Assembly: GCA_011390755.1 (NCBI GenBank)
Contig: JAABRU010000046.1
Location: 1-39,225, forward strand
Direction of reading: 5' to 3'
DNA: 39,225 bases
From: Desulfobacteraceae bacterium
GTDB lineage: Bacteria; Desulfobacterota; Desulfobacteria; Desulfobacterales; Desulfococcaceae
Shown here: one piece after another, positions 25,143 to 33,540 of the stretch
Layout: each line of letters opens with the position of its first letter
Position numbering within the stretch: the stretch's first letter is position 1
Program-made: the position numbers and the translations under genes
Notes under the pieces: model-generated
Database searches by the model: none
The model's input: only the letters and a program-made list of their open reading frames with translations
Told to the model about the DNA's origin: nothing

Positions 25143-26150
25143 TTATATTTTTTCCCAATATTCTTCCGGCATTTCCATACTCATTTTCAGCGCACCGATA
25201 GCACCGCAGAATTCGGCATCCTGCACAGTTGCGGCATTTCCTCCCCCGTAGGGTTTCAGGCTTTTTTCCACTGCCCGGTCAATGCCTTTCAGTCGGGAAC
25301 CGCCTCCAGCGATGATAATATGATTCCGGAGTTTTTCCTGAAAATCCGGATCAAAAGTGCCCACCAGTTTCTGTATGGCACTGCATATGGGATTGGTGAG
25401 TTTCAGGCAGGATTCCCTGAGAATATCGGTCAGATCATATTCCGAAGGAATTCCCTGCTCCCTGAGGGTGACAATTACGGGTTCGGAGACATCGCTCACA
25501 TAACCGTATTTTTCTTTGATACGGCGGACAATCTGCGGGCTGAGCTGCACATGGGGGTATTTTTCCAGGATAGCCCTGCAAAGTTGTTCATCCAGAAAGT
25601 TTCCGGCAACTTTCAGGGTAAGCTGATCCTCTTCCTCCGGGATGGAACCGTGCATACGGCAGAGATCCGTTGTGCCGCCCCCGATGTCCACAATCAGTGT
25701 TTCATCAAAGCAGTCTATGGAATAGGCCACGGCAAAAGGTTCGCTGACAATCAGAATTTTATCAACAAAATCCTCTGTAATATCAATAATTGCCCGTTTA
25801 CTGTTAATGCTGGCCTGCGCGGGAACCCCGATGGCCGCATAAATCTGGTCTTCTTCTGTTTTTTCGGGTAAGGATTCCCGGAGAATGTGCCGGAGAATCA
25901 GACCGGTGGCTTCCAGGGCTTTTTCATCCTCACAGACCACTCCTTCGGCCAGGGGCCGGATCATATTCAGGGCCAGACGGTTTTCCAAAGCATCTTCCCC
26001 CAGCAGATAGGGCTGATTCAGGCGTTTTCTGGAAATAATATCCTTCGGATATCCGACGCAGGTTAGGGTGGACAGCCGTCTGCCCGTGGATGTGGCGACC
26101 GATGTGCGGCTGGTTCCCAGATCAATTCCCACATAAAAAACTGTTGCCAT
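25143..26150 (-). CDS. mamK: MamK family actin-like filament protein
   Basis: The 335-residue protein has the actin-fold phosphate-1 motif GIDLGTSRTSV, phosphate-2 LIVDIGGGTTDLC and adenosine motif IIIAGGGSRLKGI. Several stretches match magnetosome MamK as I recall it: VGYPKD after the first strand, IGVPA, VSEPF and a C-terminus like MPEEYW. Residues E137 and D155 occupy the spacing of MamK E143 and D161, which are required for ATPase activity. MamK forms filaments that position magnetosome chains. No other mam gene is near, so it could be a chromosomal MamK-like paralogue with another positioning role. It is followed by the hybrid kinase on the same strand. Confidence 0.82.
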   Translation of the reverse strand: MATVFYVGIDLGTSRTSVATSTGRRLSTLTCVGYPKDIISRKRLNQPYLLGEDALENRLALNMIRPLAEGVVCEDEKALEATGLILRHILRESLPEKTEEDQIYAAIGVPAQASINSKRAIIDITEDFVDKILIVSEPFAVAYSIDCFDETLIVDIGGGTTDLCRMHGSIPEEEDQLTLKVAGNFLDEQLCRAILEKYPHVQLSPQIVRRIKEKYGYVSDVSEPVIVTLREQGIPSEYDLTDILRESCLKLTNPICSAIQKLVGTFDPDFQEKLRNHIIIAGGGSRLKGIDRAVEKSLKPYGGGNAATVQDAEFCGAIGALKMSMEMPEEYWEKI

Positions 26151-26530
26151 GTATTTTCCTCCCGAATGTATCCGGATAAATCTCTGTAATCAGCGGACAG
26201 ATGCTGCAGGACTTCCCCCCCTTCAGGCACAATATTGCTGCCTTAAGCAAAACCGGGTCTGCCGGGCCGTATTGCTGCATACACCCCGGGGCAATGCCAT
26301 TTAGAACCTATCCGAAAACCTCCGAAACCGGTTTTTGGAACCGGTGAAAACAGGGGTTCAGAATACCGAAAGACAGGTTTTCGGACAGGTTCTAAGTTAA
26401 GACTCTCCCCTCCCCTGAGGGAGGCAGTGCTGCTGACGTAAGCAAAACCGGGGTCTGTATTTGATGCTGCTGATAACAGCAAAAACGGATTTCTGTCAAC
26501 CGTCTAATTTTTCACATATTTTTTCTGTAT
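26151..26530. repeat. Intergenic region with repeat elements
   Basis: No gene is seen. It contains a 95-base element with 21-base imperfect inverted ends (ttagaacctatccgaaaacc at 26301 and its complement ending at 26395). Flanking it are two copies of a gctgcc/gctgacgtaagcaaaaccggg motif in the same orientation (about 26231 and 26431), a motif also seen around 27540 and, inverted, near 33660. A cccctcccctgagggag stretch follows. Confidence 0.7.
26301..26395. repeat. 95-bp inverted-repeat element
   Basis: Ends ttagaacctatccgaaaacc and ggttttcggacaggttctaa are complementary with one mismatch over 21 bases. An internal ccggtttttggaaccgg hairpin is present. Elements with ends of this sequence type are common small repeats in bacterial genomes; no transposase is encoded. 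Confidence 0.75.
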
Positions 26531-26568
26531 AATAAAAAAACGGGGCGACCAGTGACCCGGCCGCCCCG
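26531..26568 (-). terminator. Rho-independent terminator of adk
   Basis: Read on the minus strand, a 7-bp GC stem (cggggcg/cgccccg, 14-base loop) is followed by a run of seven T residues. It begins 69 bases after the adk stop codon and is the clearest intrinsic terminator in the window. Confidence 0.85.
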
Positions 26569-26637
26569 CAGATACGATTCCCTTTATCCCCGGCAGAAGA
26601 CCCGCAGGAAAAAATCACAAAGAAGGTCGCATGAAAA

Positions 26638-27306
26638 TTACAGTTTGGAAAGCAGTTCCTCTCTTACTTCATTAATGGGATTTTTGCCTTCAACTGTAAT
26701 ATATTTCATTTTATCATCTGCCAGCGCTTTGAAATAATAGGCGGATGCCAGGGTTCCGGTTTCCGCGTCATAATAGATGGAATGACGTTTGTCAATTGCG
26801 GTTTCATCCTGATCATCGGCACGGGCGGAAAGTTCGCCGCCGCATACCCGGCATTTGTCGCCGTCCGGTTTGATGGCATCAATATAGATATTGTTGGGAT
26901 GATTGTTGTCATTGACGCAGAGCCTGCGGCCCATGATTCTGTTTTTGGCAATCTGGCGGTCCAGCAGGATTTCCACAACATAGTTCAGCCGGATACCGTC
27001 TTTTTTCAGGGCTTCATCCAGTTTTTCTGCCTGTACTTTGCTGCGGGGAAATCCGTCCAGCAGCCATCCGTTTTTGCAGTCATCTTTTTTCAGGCGGTCC
27101 AGGATCATGGGGATGGTAATCTCATCGGGAACCAGGTCGCCTCTGTCAATATACTCTTTGGCTTTTTTTCCCAGTTCGGTTCCGCCTTTGATATTTTCAC
27201 GGAAAATTGCACCGGATTCGATATGGGCAATATTGAATTTGTCTTTAATCAGTGTTCCCTGGGTTCCCTTGCCGCTGCCGTTGGGTCCGAAAATTAAAAT
27301 GTTCAT
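26638..27306 (-). CDS. adk: Adenylate kinase
   Basis: Adenylate kinase interconverts ATP + AMP and 2 ADP in the cytoplasm. The 222-residue product has the P-loop GPNGSGKGTQ, the AMP-binding GWLLDGFPRSKVQAE, and a LID region with CRVCGGELSARADDQDETA. The DGFPR and GRRLC motifs are intact. Two cysteines in the LID suggest a remnant or variant zinc-binding lid. It is monocistronic with a terminator downstream; a ggaaaaaa stretch precedes the start. Confidence 0.95.
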   Translation of the reverse strand: MNILIFGPNGSGKGTQGTLIKDKFNIAHIESGAIFRENIKGGTELGKKAKEYIDRGDLVPDEITIPMILDRLKKDDCKNGWLLDGFPRSKVQAEKLDEALKKDGIRLNYVVEILLDRQIAKNRIMGRRLCVNDNNHPNNIYIDAIKPDGDKCRVCGGELSARADDQDETAIDKRHSIYYDAETGTLASAYYFKALADDKMKYITVEGKNPINEVREELLSKL

Positions 27307-28282
27307 TTTTTTCCTCTCTGAAATTAATAATTACCTGTCCGTAACCGACTCTGTACTGTCAGGGTTGAAATTGTGCGTCTGAAAAGCGTTTCAGCGATTA
27401 TATTATTAACTGTAAACCGGGAACACACAGAAACAAAGCTGCCAGTACCTCATAATAAAAAAAGATGCTGATACAGTTTTTAAGATAATCAGCAGATCGG
27501 AAACTTCCTGAATTTCCCCCTCTCCACGGGAGGCAGTGCTGCTGACGTAAGCAAAACCGGGGTCTGTAAGGGCGTACTGCATAGGCCCGTCGCACAGGTC
27601 CGGGGCCGTATGCAATACGCTCCTGCAGTCAGCTGTACTGCCCCCTCCCTCAGGGAGGGGAGTCTGAAAGCCGACCGGAAACAGAATCGTTTCGATCTGC
27701 TGACAATGATTGGGGCGGACCGGGTTGAAGGAGATGAAAACCGGCATATTTATGCTGCCGTGCTGGTTCCTCAGCCCAAAATGCGGGAAACCCCAAACCG
27801 ATTTTCTTAAAATCTGTAAAACCGGAAATGTCAGACCCGGATCATCACAGGTCATCATTTCCGTAAAAATATATCCGCTGATAAGTATAAAATCAGGAGT
27901 CTATTGTCAAGGGTATAAAGGAGTAAAAGATATTTTTATCTGTCCGGAAATATTTTTTCAAAAAGGGTCTGCAGCATTGTCATATATTACTGTACTGTAA
28001 GAAAATAAAAAACGGACAATATGCAATTTCCTTCAGGGAAATCTTGACGAAACAGTAGGGATCTAGGATAAGGGGCAGGTGCGAAACAGTTTTGATTGTT
28101 TTGCTGCTCCGCAGAGAAAAAGGGTTGTGGGTCAAATCCGCTGATGAAATGGGATTTCCCATTGTATGGGCGTACTGCATACACCCCTCAGCAGGTTGTA
28201 CGGGGGCGTATGCAGTACACCCTTACAGGGAAAAATCAGCGGATTTGTCCCACTGCCGGGAATAATTGGGATGGGAAAAAAT
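27307..28282. repeat. Long repeat-rich intergenic region before pyp
   Basis: No gene is supported; open frames here are short, lack ribosome binding sites and overlap repeats. A composite element with ends cagcagatcgg and cgatctgctg spans 27490-27703 and contains the gctgacgtaagcaaaaccgggg motif and a ctccctcagggaggggag segment. Around 28126-28250 an inverted pair (gtgggtcaaatccgctgat and atcagcggatttgtcccac) encloses a gggcgtactgcatacaccc/gggggcgtatgcagtacaccc repeat. Confidence 0.7.
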
Positions 28283-28383
28283 ATGGATTCGTAAAAAGTC
28301 CGAAAATCAGGTTTTGATACATATTAACACTCTGATTTTATTAATAGCAATTTTTGAAATTTGGACTTTTTACCGATTCATCA
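28283..28383. repeat. MITE-like element, gtaaaaagtc family, upstream of pyp
   Basis: Ends ggattcgtaaaaagtc and gactttttaccgattc bound about 101 bases with internal complementary tracts. This copy is nearly identical to the one at 37987-38088. Others are at 34977-35178, 36235-36339 and about 23103-23212. Confidence 0.8.
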
Positions 28384-28407
28384 AAAAAGATTCCGGAAAA
28401 ACACAAT

Positions 28408-28508
28408 AGGAGTTACGCAGTTGAAATATAATCTGCTGTTTTTATTGACTGTCAATTTTTCAGGCACACAATAAATTCAAACAGTTAAAATTCAACCGCG
28501 TAACTCCT
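28408..28508. repeat. 101-bp inverted-repeat element directly before pyp
   Basis: Ends aggagttacgcagttgaa (28408-28425) and ttcaaccgcgtaactcctg (28491-28509) are complementary with one mismatch. The element lies between the gtaaaaagtc element and the pyp ribosome binding site, so the pyp promoter must lie within or next to it. Confidence 0.75.
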
Positions 28509-28534
28509 GCACAAATCAGAAAGAGAGGGAAAAT

Positions 28535-28918
28535 ATGGAAATAATACATTTTGATGCCCGTGATATTGAAAATACACTGGCACGCATGAGTGAACGGCAA
28601 ATCAACAGTCTGGCCTTTGGCGCAATTCAGGTGGATGAAAAAGGAACCATTCTTTCCTATAATGTGGCAGAAGGGGAAATAACCGGCCGCAATCCCGAAG
28701 AGGTTATCGGAAAAAATTTTTTCAACGAAGTGGCCCCCTGCACCAAAACCGAAGAATTTTACGGACGCTTCAGAGATGGGATCAGAAAAGGAAATCTCAG
28801 CACCCTGTTTGAGTATGAATTTGATTATAAAATGAAACCCACCAAAGTCAAGGTGCATATGAAAAAGGCCATTCTCGGTGATTCTTACTGGATTCTGGTA
28901 AAAAGGATGGTCAGATAA
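28535..28918 (+). CDS. pyp: Photoactive yellow protein
   Basis: PYP is a blue-light receptor of the PAS superfamily that carries a p-coumaric acid thioester on a cysteine. The 127-residue product matches the classical protein almost end to end. The N-terminus has [12 protein letters not shown], the middle [13 protein letters not shown], then [19 protein letters not shown] and the C-terminus [11 protein letters not shown]. All key residues sit at standard numbers: Y42, E46, T50 and R52 of the chromophore pocket and attachment Cys C69 in VAPCT. A gagaggg ribosome binding site precedes the ATG. The next gene, six bases downstream, is the dedicated coumarate-CoA ligase, so the holoprotein can probably be made if coumarate is available. 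Confidence 0.96.
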   Translation: MEIIHFDARDIENTLARMSERQINSLAFGAIQVDEKGTILSYNVAEGEITGRNPEEVIGKNFFNEVAPCTKTEEFYGRFRDGIRKGNLSTLFEYEFDYKMKPTKVKVHMKKAILGDSYWILVKRMVR

Positions 28919-28924
28919 TCAGAA

Positions 28925-30133
28925 ATGAAATCCTTCCTGCTTTCTGAAGATGCGATTTACAGGATACTCCGGGATCTGCTGCGCTCGGAACTGCGCCGGA
29001 TGCGCGGCACTTGGGACAGTGATACGGATTTTCCGCGGGATACGGTATTTCCGGACGCGCCCTGGCACACGGACTCCATGGAAATCATGGAAATGGCGGC
29101 CGCGGTAACGGAATTTTTTCATCTCCATAAAAGCGGTCTGGAAGATAATCTGCTGCGTTTCAAAAAAATGGGGCAGTGGATAGAAACGGTTGCCATTTCC
29201 CGGAAACATTTTCCGGAAGAAATCACTTTCCGCACATCCGGCAGTACCGGAGAACCGCTTCCCCGCTCCCACAGGATGGAAGACATGATGCAGGAAATCC
29301 GTGAGCTGGCGGACATTTTCAAAAACAGGAAACGCATTCTTTCCTTTGTTCCGGCCCATCATATCTACGGATTTCTTTTTACTGTGCTTTTACCAGCTGA
29401 AACGGGAATTGAGGTCAGAGACGGCAGGGATACGGGAACCGGCATTCCGGCAGCCGGGATCCGCCCCGGTGATCTGCTCATTTCATTTCCCGCGCACTGG
29501 TCTTTTCTGGAACGTTCCTTAGCCGGTCTGTCCGAAGATGTGGAAGGTGTCAGCTCCACCGCACCCATGCCCCCGCAGCTGATCCGGCGCATTGAGGAAA
29601 AAGGAATATCACGTTTCAGCGAAATTTACGGTTCCTCCGCACATGGCGGAATCGGATACCGCCACAAAACCGGACAGCCCTTCCGCCTTTTTTCCTATCT
29701 GCATCCTGCAGCATTTCCCGCGGATGAAAATACCCTCCTTGTCAGAACATATCCCAATGGAAAGCAGCGCGTTTTTCCTGCTGAGGATCTGCTGGAATGG
29801 GAAGATGAAAAGCATTTTTATGTCCGGTGCCGCCGTGACGGCGCTGTGCAGGTCGGCGGGATCAATGTGTATCCGGAAACCGTGGCCGAAAAAATACGGG
29901 CGCATCCCCTGGTGGCGGACTGTGCGGTGCGCCTCATGAAAGACAGGGAAATACCCCGGCTCAAGGCTTTTATTGTTCCGGAAACAGACAGGGAAAAAGA
30001 TATTCTCATCCGGGAACTCCGGGGCTGGATGCAGCAGCATCTGCATACAGCCGAAATACCGCTGCATCTGCGCCTGGGAGAAAAACTGCCCCGAAATGAA
30101 ATGGGGAAAAACAGGGATTGGAGAACGGACTGA
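28925..30133 (+). CDS. pcl: 4-coumarate-CoA ligase for PYP activation
   Basis: This AMP-forming ligase (402 residues, much shorter than plant 4CL) activates p-coumarate to its CoA thioester, which is then loaded on PYP. Motifs in order: TFRTSGSTGEP (phosphate binding, ~residue 102), EIYGSSAHGGIGYR (~238), GGINVYPETVAEKI (hinge region, ~315) and LPRNEMGKNRDW with the catalytic lysine near the C-terminus. The usual lysine after the P-loop is replaced by Pro-Arg. The position directly behind pyp and the short length fit the PYP-activation family. Tyrosine ammonia-lyase, which makes coumarate, is not in the window. Confidence 0.87.
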   Translation: MKSFLLSEDAIYRILRDLLRSELRRMRGTWDSDTDFPRDTVFPDAPWHTDSMEIMEMAAAVTEFFHLHKSGLEDNLLRFKKMGQWIETVAISRKHFPEEITFRTSGSTGEPLPRSHRMEDMMQEIRELADIFKNRKRILSFVPAHHIYGFLFTVLLPAETGIEVRDGRDTGTGIPAAGIRPGDLLISFPAHWSFLERSLAGLSEDVEGVSSTAPMPPQLIRRIEEKGISRFSEIYGSSAHGGIGYRHKTGQPFRLFSYLHPAAFPADENTLLVRTYPNGKQRVFPAEDLLEWEDEKHFYVRCRRDGAVQVGGINVYPETVAEKIRAHPLVADCAVRLMKDREIPRLKAFIVPETDREKDILIRELRGWMQQHLHTAEIPLHLRLGEKLPRNEMGKNRDWRTD

Positions 30134-30367
30134 TAAGGGAAAAACAGTAGCTCGGAAAGTTTCCGGAGGAGTGCAAAACTGTATTTCTGCATGGGTCAGC
30201 CGGGAGATGCGGCGGTGCAGAAATACAGTTTCTGCACTCCGGGACAGTCGTAAAACTGTATACCGGTTCATCAAACGTAGAGTTTGTCAGAATTTTTTCT
30301 GAATAATTTCAGCATGTCAAACTCTAAGTTTGACACTCCTCAGATATTAGGGCAGCAGCATTGTGTT
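30134..30367. repeat. Intergenic region with cagtag-type element and hairpin
   Basis: A decayed copy of the cagtagatcgaaa element (about 30145-30262) retains the stem gtgcaaaactgtatttctgca and tgcagaaatacagtttctgcac. Beyond it a gtcaaact/agtttgac hairpin (30316-30334) lies between the convergent ends of pcl and trmJ and could stop transcription, though no T-run follows. Confidence 0.65.
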
Positions 30368-31153
30368 TTATGTCCGGGTGCATTCTTCTGTTTTATCTGC
30401 TGCTTTCTGCTCCTCCAGGCCGTCCCGGTACCTTTTTTCTCCGTACCAGTTGACCTGCCGGATCAGGCCCCGGATAATACTGACTTCCCTGGCCCGGAGC
30501 TGAATCCGGGTGAAAAAACTGCGGATATGGTTCATCCAGTAATCCGGATTTTCCGGATTGATATAACTGATTTTTATCAGCACATCTTTGAGATCCGTCA
30601 GCATACCGTCCAGTTCAAAACGGTTTGCCATGCGGGGGACAAACGTTTTTTTCCCCGCAAGTGTGGCGGTAAAAAGTTCATAGCAGATGACCATTACGGC
30701 CTGGGCCATATTGAGGGAGGAAAATTCTGCGGTGGGAATATTTACCAGAGAGTGGCAGAGTCGCAGATCTTCATTGGACAGCCCCCTGTCTTCCCTTCCG
30801 AATACAAAGGCAATGCGGTTTTCCTGTGATATGGGAATCAGCTGCTGCACCATGCGGGGCGGGGTATTGACTACACGCTGTCCCCCGAGCCGGGCAGTGG
30901 TTCCCACAACATACTCACATTCGGCCAGGGCATCGGCCAGACTGTCAAAGATTTCCATATCCCGGAGCACATCCGCGGCCGAGTGTGTGGCCATGCGCTG
31001 CACCCGTTCAAAATCGTACATATGGGGATCCACCACGCGCAGTCGGCGGATTCCCATATTCCGCATAGCCCGTGCCGCTGCCCCGATATTTTCGGAAAAA
31101 CGGGGCTGATGCAGCACAATGGCAATATTTTCCAGGCGGATTCTGTCAGACAT
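30368..31153 (-). CDS. trmJ: tRNA 2'-O-methyltransferase TrmJ (SpoU family)
   Basis: TrmJ methylates the ribose of residue 32 in tRNAs using SAM. The 261-residue protein has the SPOUT knot motifs: ENIAIVLHQPRFSENIGAAARAM at the start, IAFVFGREDRGLSNEDL (motif 2), and IPTAEFSSLNMAQAVMVICYEL (motif 3). Length and order fit the TrmJ group. The ATG overlaps the last base of the ndk stop, so the two genes form an operon. The C-terminal extension is charged, as in relatives. Confidence 0.9.
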   Translation of the reverse strand: MSDRIRLENIAIVLHQPRFSENIGAAARAMRNMGIRRLRVVDPHMYDFERVQRMATHSAADVLRDMEIFDSLADALAECEYVVGTTARLGGQRVVNTPPRMVQQLIPISQENRIAFVFGREDRGLSNEDLRLCHSLVNIPTAEFSSLNMAQAVMVICYELFTATLAGKKTFVPRMANRFELDGMLTDLKDVLIKISYINPENPDYWMNHIRSFFTRIQLRAREVSIIRGLIRQVNWYGEKRYRDGLEEQKAADKTEECTRT

Positions 31154-31569
31154 CAGCCCGCAATTTCAAAACTGTTGAAAAAATATCCTATTTCAAAAGC
31201 CGCAGTTTCGGGCGCATCGGAACCGTGGACGATATTTTTTTCTATATCATTGGCAAAATCCGCGCGGATGGTGCCGGGGGCCGCATCTTTATAATTGGTG
31301 GCACCCATGAGTTCCCGGTTTTTGGCAATGACATTTTCCCCCTGCAGCACCATAACCAGGCAGGGGCCGGAAGACATGAAATCCGTGAGACTGTCAAAAA
31401 AAGGCCGTTCTTTATGCACGGCATAAAAACCCTGCGCCTGTTTTTTTGTCATGTGAATAAGTTTCATGGCGGCAATTGTAATACCGGCTTTTTCAAAGCG
31501 GCCGACCACTTCCCCCATGAGTCCGCGGGCAACACCGTCCGGTTTCACAATAGATAAGGTTCTTTCCAT
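31153..31569 (-). CDS. ndk: Nucleoside diphosphate kinase
   Basis: Ndk transfers the terminal phosphate between nucleoside triphosphates and diphosphates. The 138-residue protein has the start [20 protein letters not shown] and the active-site [16 protein letters not shown], where the His carries the phosphate. The [15 protein letters not shown] and GTIRADFA segments are standard. It is the first gene of the ndk-trmJ operon. Confidence 0.96.
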   Translation of the reverse strand: MERTLSIVKPDGVARGLMGEVVGRFEKAGITIAAMKLIHMTKKQAQGFYAVHKERPFFDSLTDFMSSGPCLVMVLQGENVIAKNRELMGATNYKDAAPGTIRADFANDIEKNIVHGSDAPETAAFEIGYFFNSFEIAG

Positions 31570-31668
31570 CTGTCTGTTTATCCTTTCTGTTAAAAGATTG
31601 GGTCTGTAAAAAAATTTTGGTCTGCAATATCAAAAGCGGAGAAACAAGTCAACCGGGATAAAATCCTG

Positions 31669-32334
31669 TCAGTCCAACTTTTCTCTGAAAGACAGAAACT
31701 GCTCTTTCATTTCTGCCAGTTCCTTTTCCAGTAAGGACACTTTTTCCTCCAGAATTCTGATGCGTTCCCCGCTGCTGTTTTTTTCTTCCTTTCCCGTATT
31801 GTCCGGCGGGGAGGATTCACTTTCTTCATCAGGATAATGCTCATGGAAAAGATGCGCATAGCGGTTTTCTTTTTGCCCGGGTCTGCGGGAAAGGCGGATG
31901 ACAAAAGGCCCTTTTTCATGCTTCATCAGTTTTTCCAGGCAGACTTCAACCGAATGCAGAGCCCCGAATTCGGTCAGGCGTCCGGTGCGGGCTCGCAGTT
32001 CTCCGGCTGTCTGCGGCCCCCGCAGCAAAAGTTCGCAGAGGATGGCCAGCTCTCTTTCGGAAAAACCGAAAATATCTTTCAGATTGTGCTCGTATTTCAA
32101 GGCCCGGCTGTTATGCTGCCTGATCTGCCAGACCATACGGCGGTCCTGCAGACTGCGCAGCCCTTCCGATACTGCGGACTCATCCAGTTCCATTACCGGG
32201 TCCCGGTTTGTTTTCTGATTGCAGGCATTGAGCAGGGCATTGCAGGTCATGGGATAATAATCAGGTGTGGACATTTCTTTTTCAATGAGTACGCCCAGAA
32301 TGCGGGCCTCTGTGGTATTCAGTATATATTCCAT
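31669..32334 (-). CDS. yceH: YceH family protein (DUF480)
   Basis: YceH proteins are winged-helix proteins of ~215 residues of uncertain function. The 221-residue product from 32334 begins EYILNTTEARILGVLIEKEM and contains TPDYYPMTCNALLNACNQKTNRDPV, both diagnostic, and LLLRGPQTAGELRARTGR. A C-terminal coiled coil (LEEKVSLLEKELAEMKEQFL) is typical. The start is placed at 32334: a ggaggggaa ribosome binding site precedes it, and the open frame upstream to 32463 falls in a repeat element. Confidence 0.92.
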   Translation of the reverse strand: MEYILNTTEARILGVLIEKEMSTPDYYPMTCNALLNACNQKTNRDPVMELDESAVSEGLRSLQDRRMVWQIRQHNSRALKYEHNLKDIFGFSERELAILCELLLRGPQTAGELRARTGRLTEFGALHSVEVCLEKLMKHEKGPFVIRLSRRPGQKENRYAHLFHEHYPDEESESSPPDNTGKEEKNSSGERIRILEEKVSLLEKELAEMKEQFLSFREKLD

Positions 32335-32876
32335 TTCCCCTCCGAAAGTCTGAAATCCGTCATTTGTCACTATTGCTTTGTCAAAGTTAAACTGACGGCT
32401 TATGTCACTCCCGCAGGGGCGCACTGCACAGGCCGTAAAGCCTCTCATACCGGGCGTATGCAATACGCCCTTACGGTTTGGCGGATGTTCCGGATACCCG
32501 TCATTTTAATGTTGACAGAACACTATGCTTTCTTAAAGATTCTAATGGATGTTTTTTATTCCGTAAATAATTTCTTTGCACAGTGCCTGAAAAATGTGGT
32601 TTTTCCGGGCACAAAAACGGCTAGTTACCCCGTGCAAAAATACAATTTTTGCACTCCTCCGGAGACGTTTCGATCTACTGATATTTTTTAAACTGTGATG
32701 CAGAAACGCATGATTGTGCGTTTCTGCGGTGCAGGCGGACGGGATTATCAAAAAAGCAAATGGACACTGCCTTCCGGTTTGAAACTGTCCGACAATGGCG
32801 GGCGGGTGTAAGCGGATGGAATAAAAAAAAACAAATTGCCCGGATAGCGGCAAAAATAACGGCATATGCCGGATTT
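32335..32876. repeat. Intergenic region with 158-bp element
   Basis: No gene is seen. It starts with the 32368-32526 element, then a half copy of the cagtagatcgaaa element (about 32622-32685: gtgcaaaaatacaatttttgcac and cgatctactg). The remainder (32700-32876) shows no recognisable feature apart from a gcagaaacgcatgattgtgcgtttctgc hairpin near 32700. Confidence 0.65.
32368..32526. repeat. ~158-bp MITE-like element, copy 1
   Basis: Imperfect inverted ends (cactattgctttgtcaaagtt and its partner aatgttgacagaacactat) enclose a ccggcgtatgcaatacgccc-type interior. An inverted, near-identical copy spans 35305-35464. This copy lies in the yceH upstream region and could supply or disrupt its promoter. 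Confidence 0.75.
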
Positions 32877-33071
32877 TCAGGATGCAAGCCCCTGTGATTC
32901 AGGGGGATATGCAGCCAGTGCCGATTCGATTTCATCGGCAAGACCGTTGAGCAGATGGGATATGCTGCTTTGCTCAGACCGGATGCGGTGTTCTGGCGAA
33001 GAACAGAAAAATGTGTCGGCCAGATTCCTCATTTTTAAAATTGTCGGGGTCAGTTCGTCTCTGATATCCAT
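32877..33071 (-). CDS. Small uncharacterised 64-residue protein
   Basis: I do not recognise it. The start at 33071 (MDIRDELTPTILKMRNLADTF) follows a clear aaggag ribosome binding site; an open frame upstream to 33131 is less likely. The protein is helical and acidic without membrane segments; SISHLLNGLADEIESALAAYP is the central helix. Another small gene with its own ribosome binding site lies 75 bases upstream on the same strand, so the two may be co-expressed. Confidence 0.6.
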   Translation of the reverse strand: MDIRDELTPTILKMRNLADTFFCSSPEHRIRSEQSSISHLLNGLADEIESALAAYPPESQGLAS

Positions 33072-33146
33072 ATGATTTCTCCTTTGCTTTATATGTCTGC
33101 CAGGGCAGGATGATACTGTTGGGATGTACAATAATGTGGGGACCTT

Positions 33147-33311
33147 TCATATACCGATTCCGTTTTTCAGGGCGTATTTGACAAATTTTCTTTCTGCAAT
33201 TCTGAAATCACGCTCATTGTAATGGTTCAGATTCTCCGGAATTCTGAAAACATTTCGGTAGGCAGAAAGCAAACGTTCCAGTCCGGAATTGGCGGCAGTG
33301 TTTCTTTTCAT
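33147..33311 (-). CDS. Small uncharacterised 54-residue basic protein
   Basis: The product begins MKRNTAANSGLERLLSAYRN and ends AERKFVKYALKNGIGI. A strong agggagg ribosome binding site lies eight bases before the ATG. It is rich in Arg, Lys and Asn, and no family is recognised. It lies just upstream of the 64-residue gene. An AT-rich promoter-like stretch (33340-33360) precedes it. Confidence 0.6.
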   Translation of the reverse strand: MKRNTAANSGLERLLSAYRNVFRIPENLNHYNERDFRIAERKFVKYALKNGIGI

Positions 33312-33480
33312 CCGATACCTCCCTGTACAATCTGTTGTTTATAATTATTAACATTCAGGACAAAAAAACAGAAACCCTTTTTACACCCGGTTTCCATTCA
33401 AAACAATTATCTGTAATGAACCTCCTTACAGATAAAATCAGCGGATTTGAGCCACTACTACACCACTTCGTAAGTTCGTC

Positions 33481-33540
33481 ACCCCCCTTATGACGTTGGC
33501 TGATCATGTAAAATCAGACTGTTAAAGTCATGAGGGGGGT
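33481..33540. repeat. 60-bp inverted-repeat hairpin element
   Basis: Arms accccccttatgac and gtcatgaggggggt are complementary with one mismatch over 14 bases and enclose ctgat/atcag. It resembles a small REP-like element. Confidence 0.65.

Noticed and set aside
25143..26150. Calling this a magnetosome gene island
   Set aside because: Only one MamK-like gene is present; no other mam, mad or mms gene occurs in the window.
27406..27858. 150-codon frame on the minus strand
   Set aside because: It lies across a composite repeat element; the translation contains the repeat-derived phrase DPGFAYVSSTAS, also found in another repeat-derived frame near 26243.
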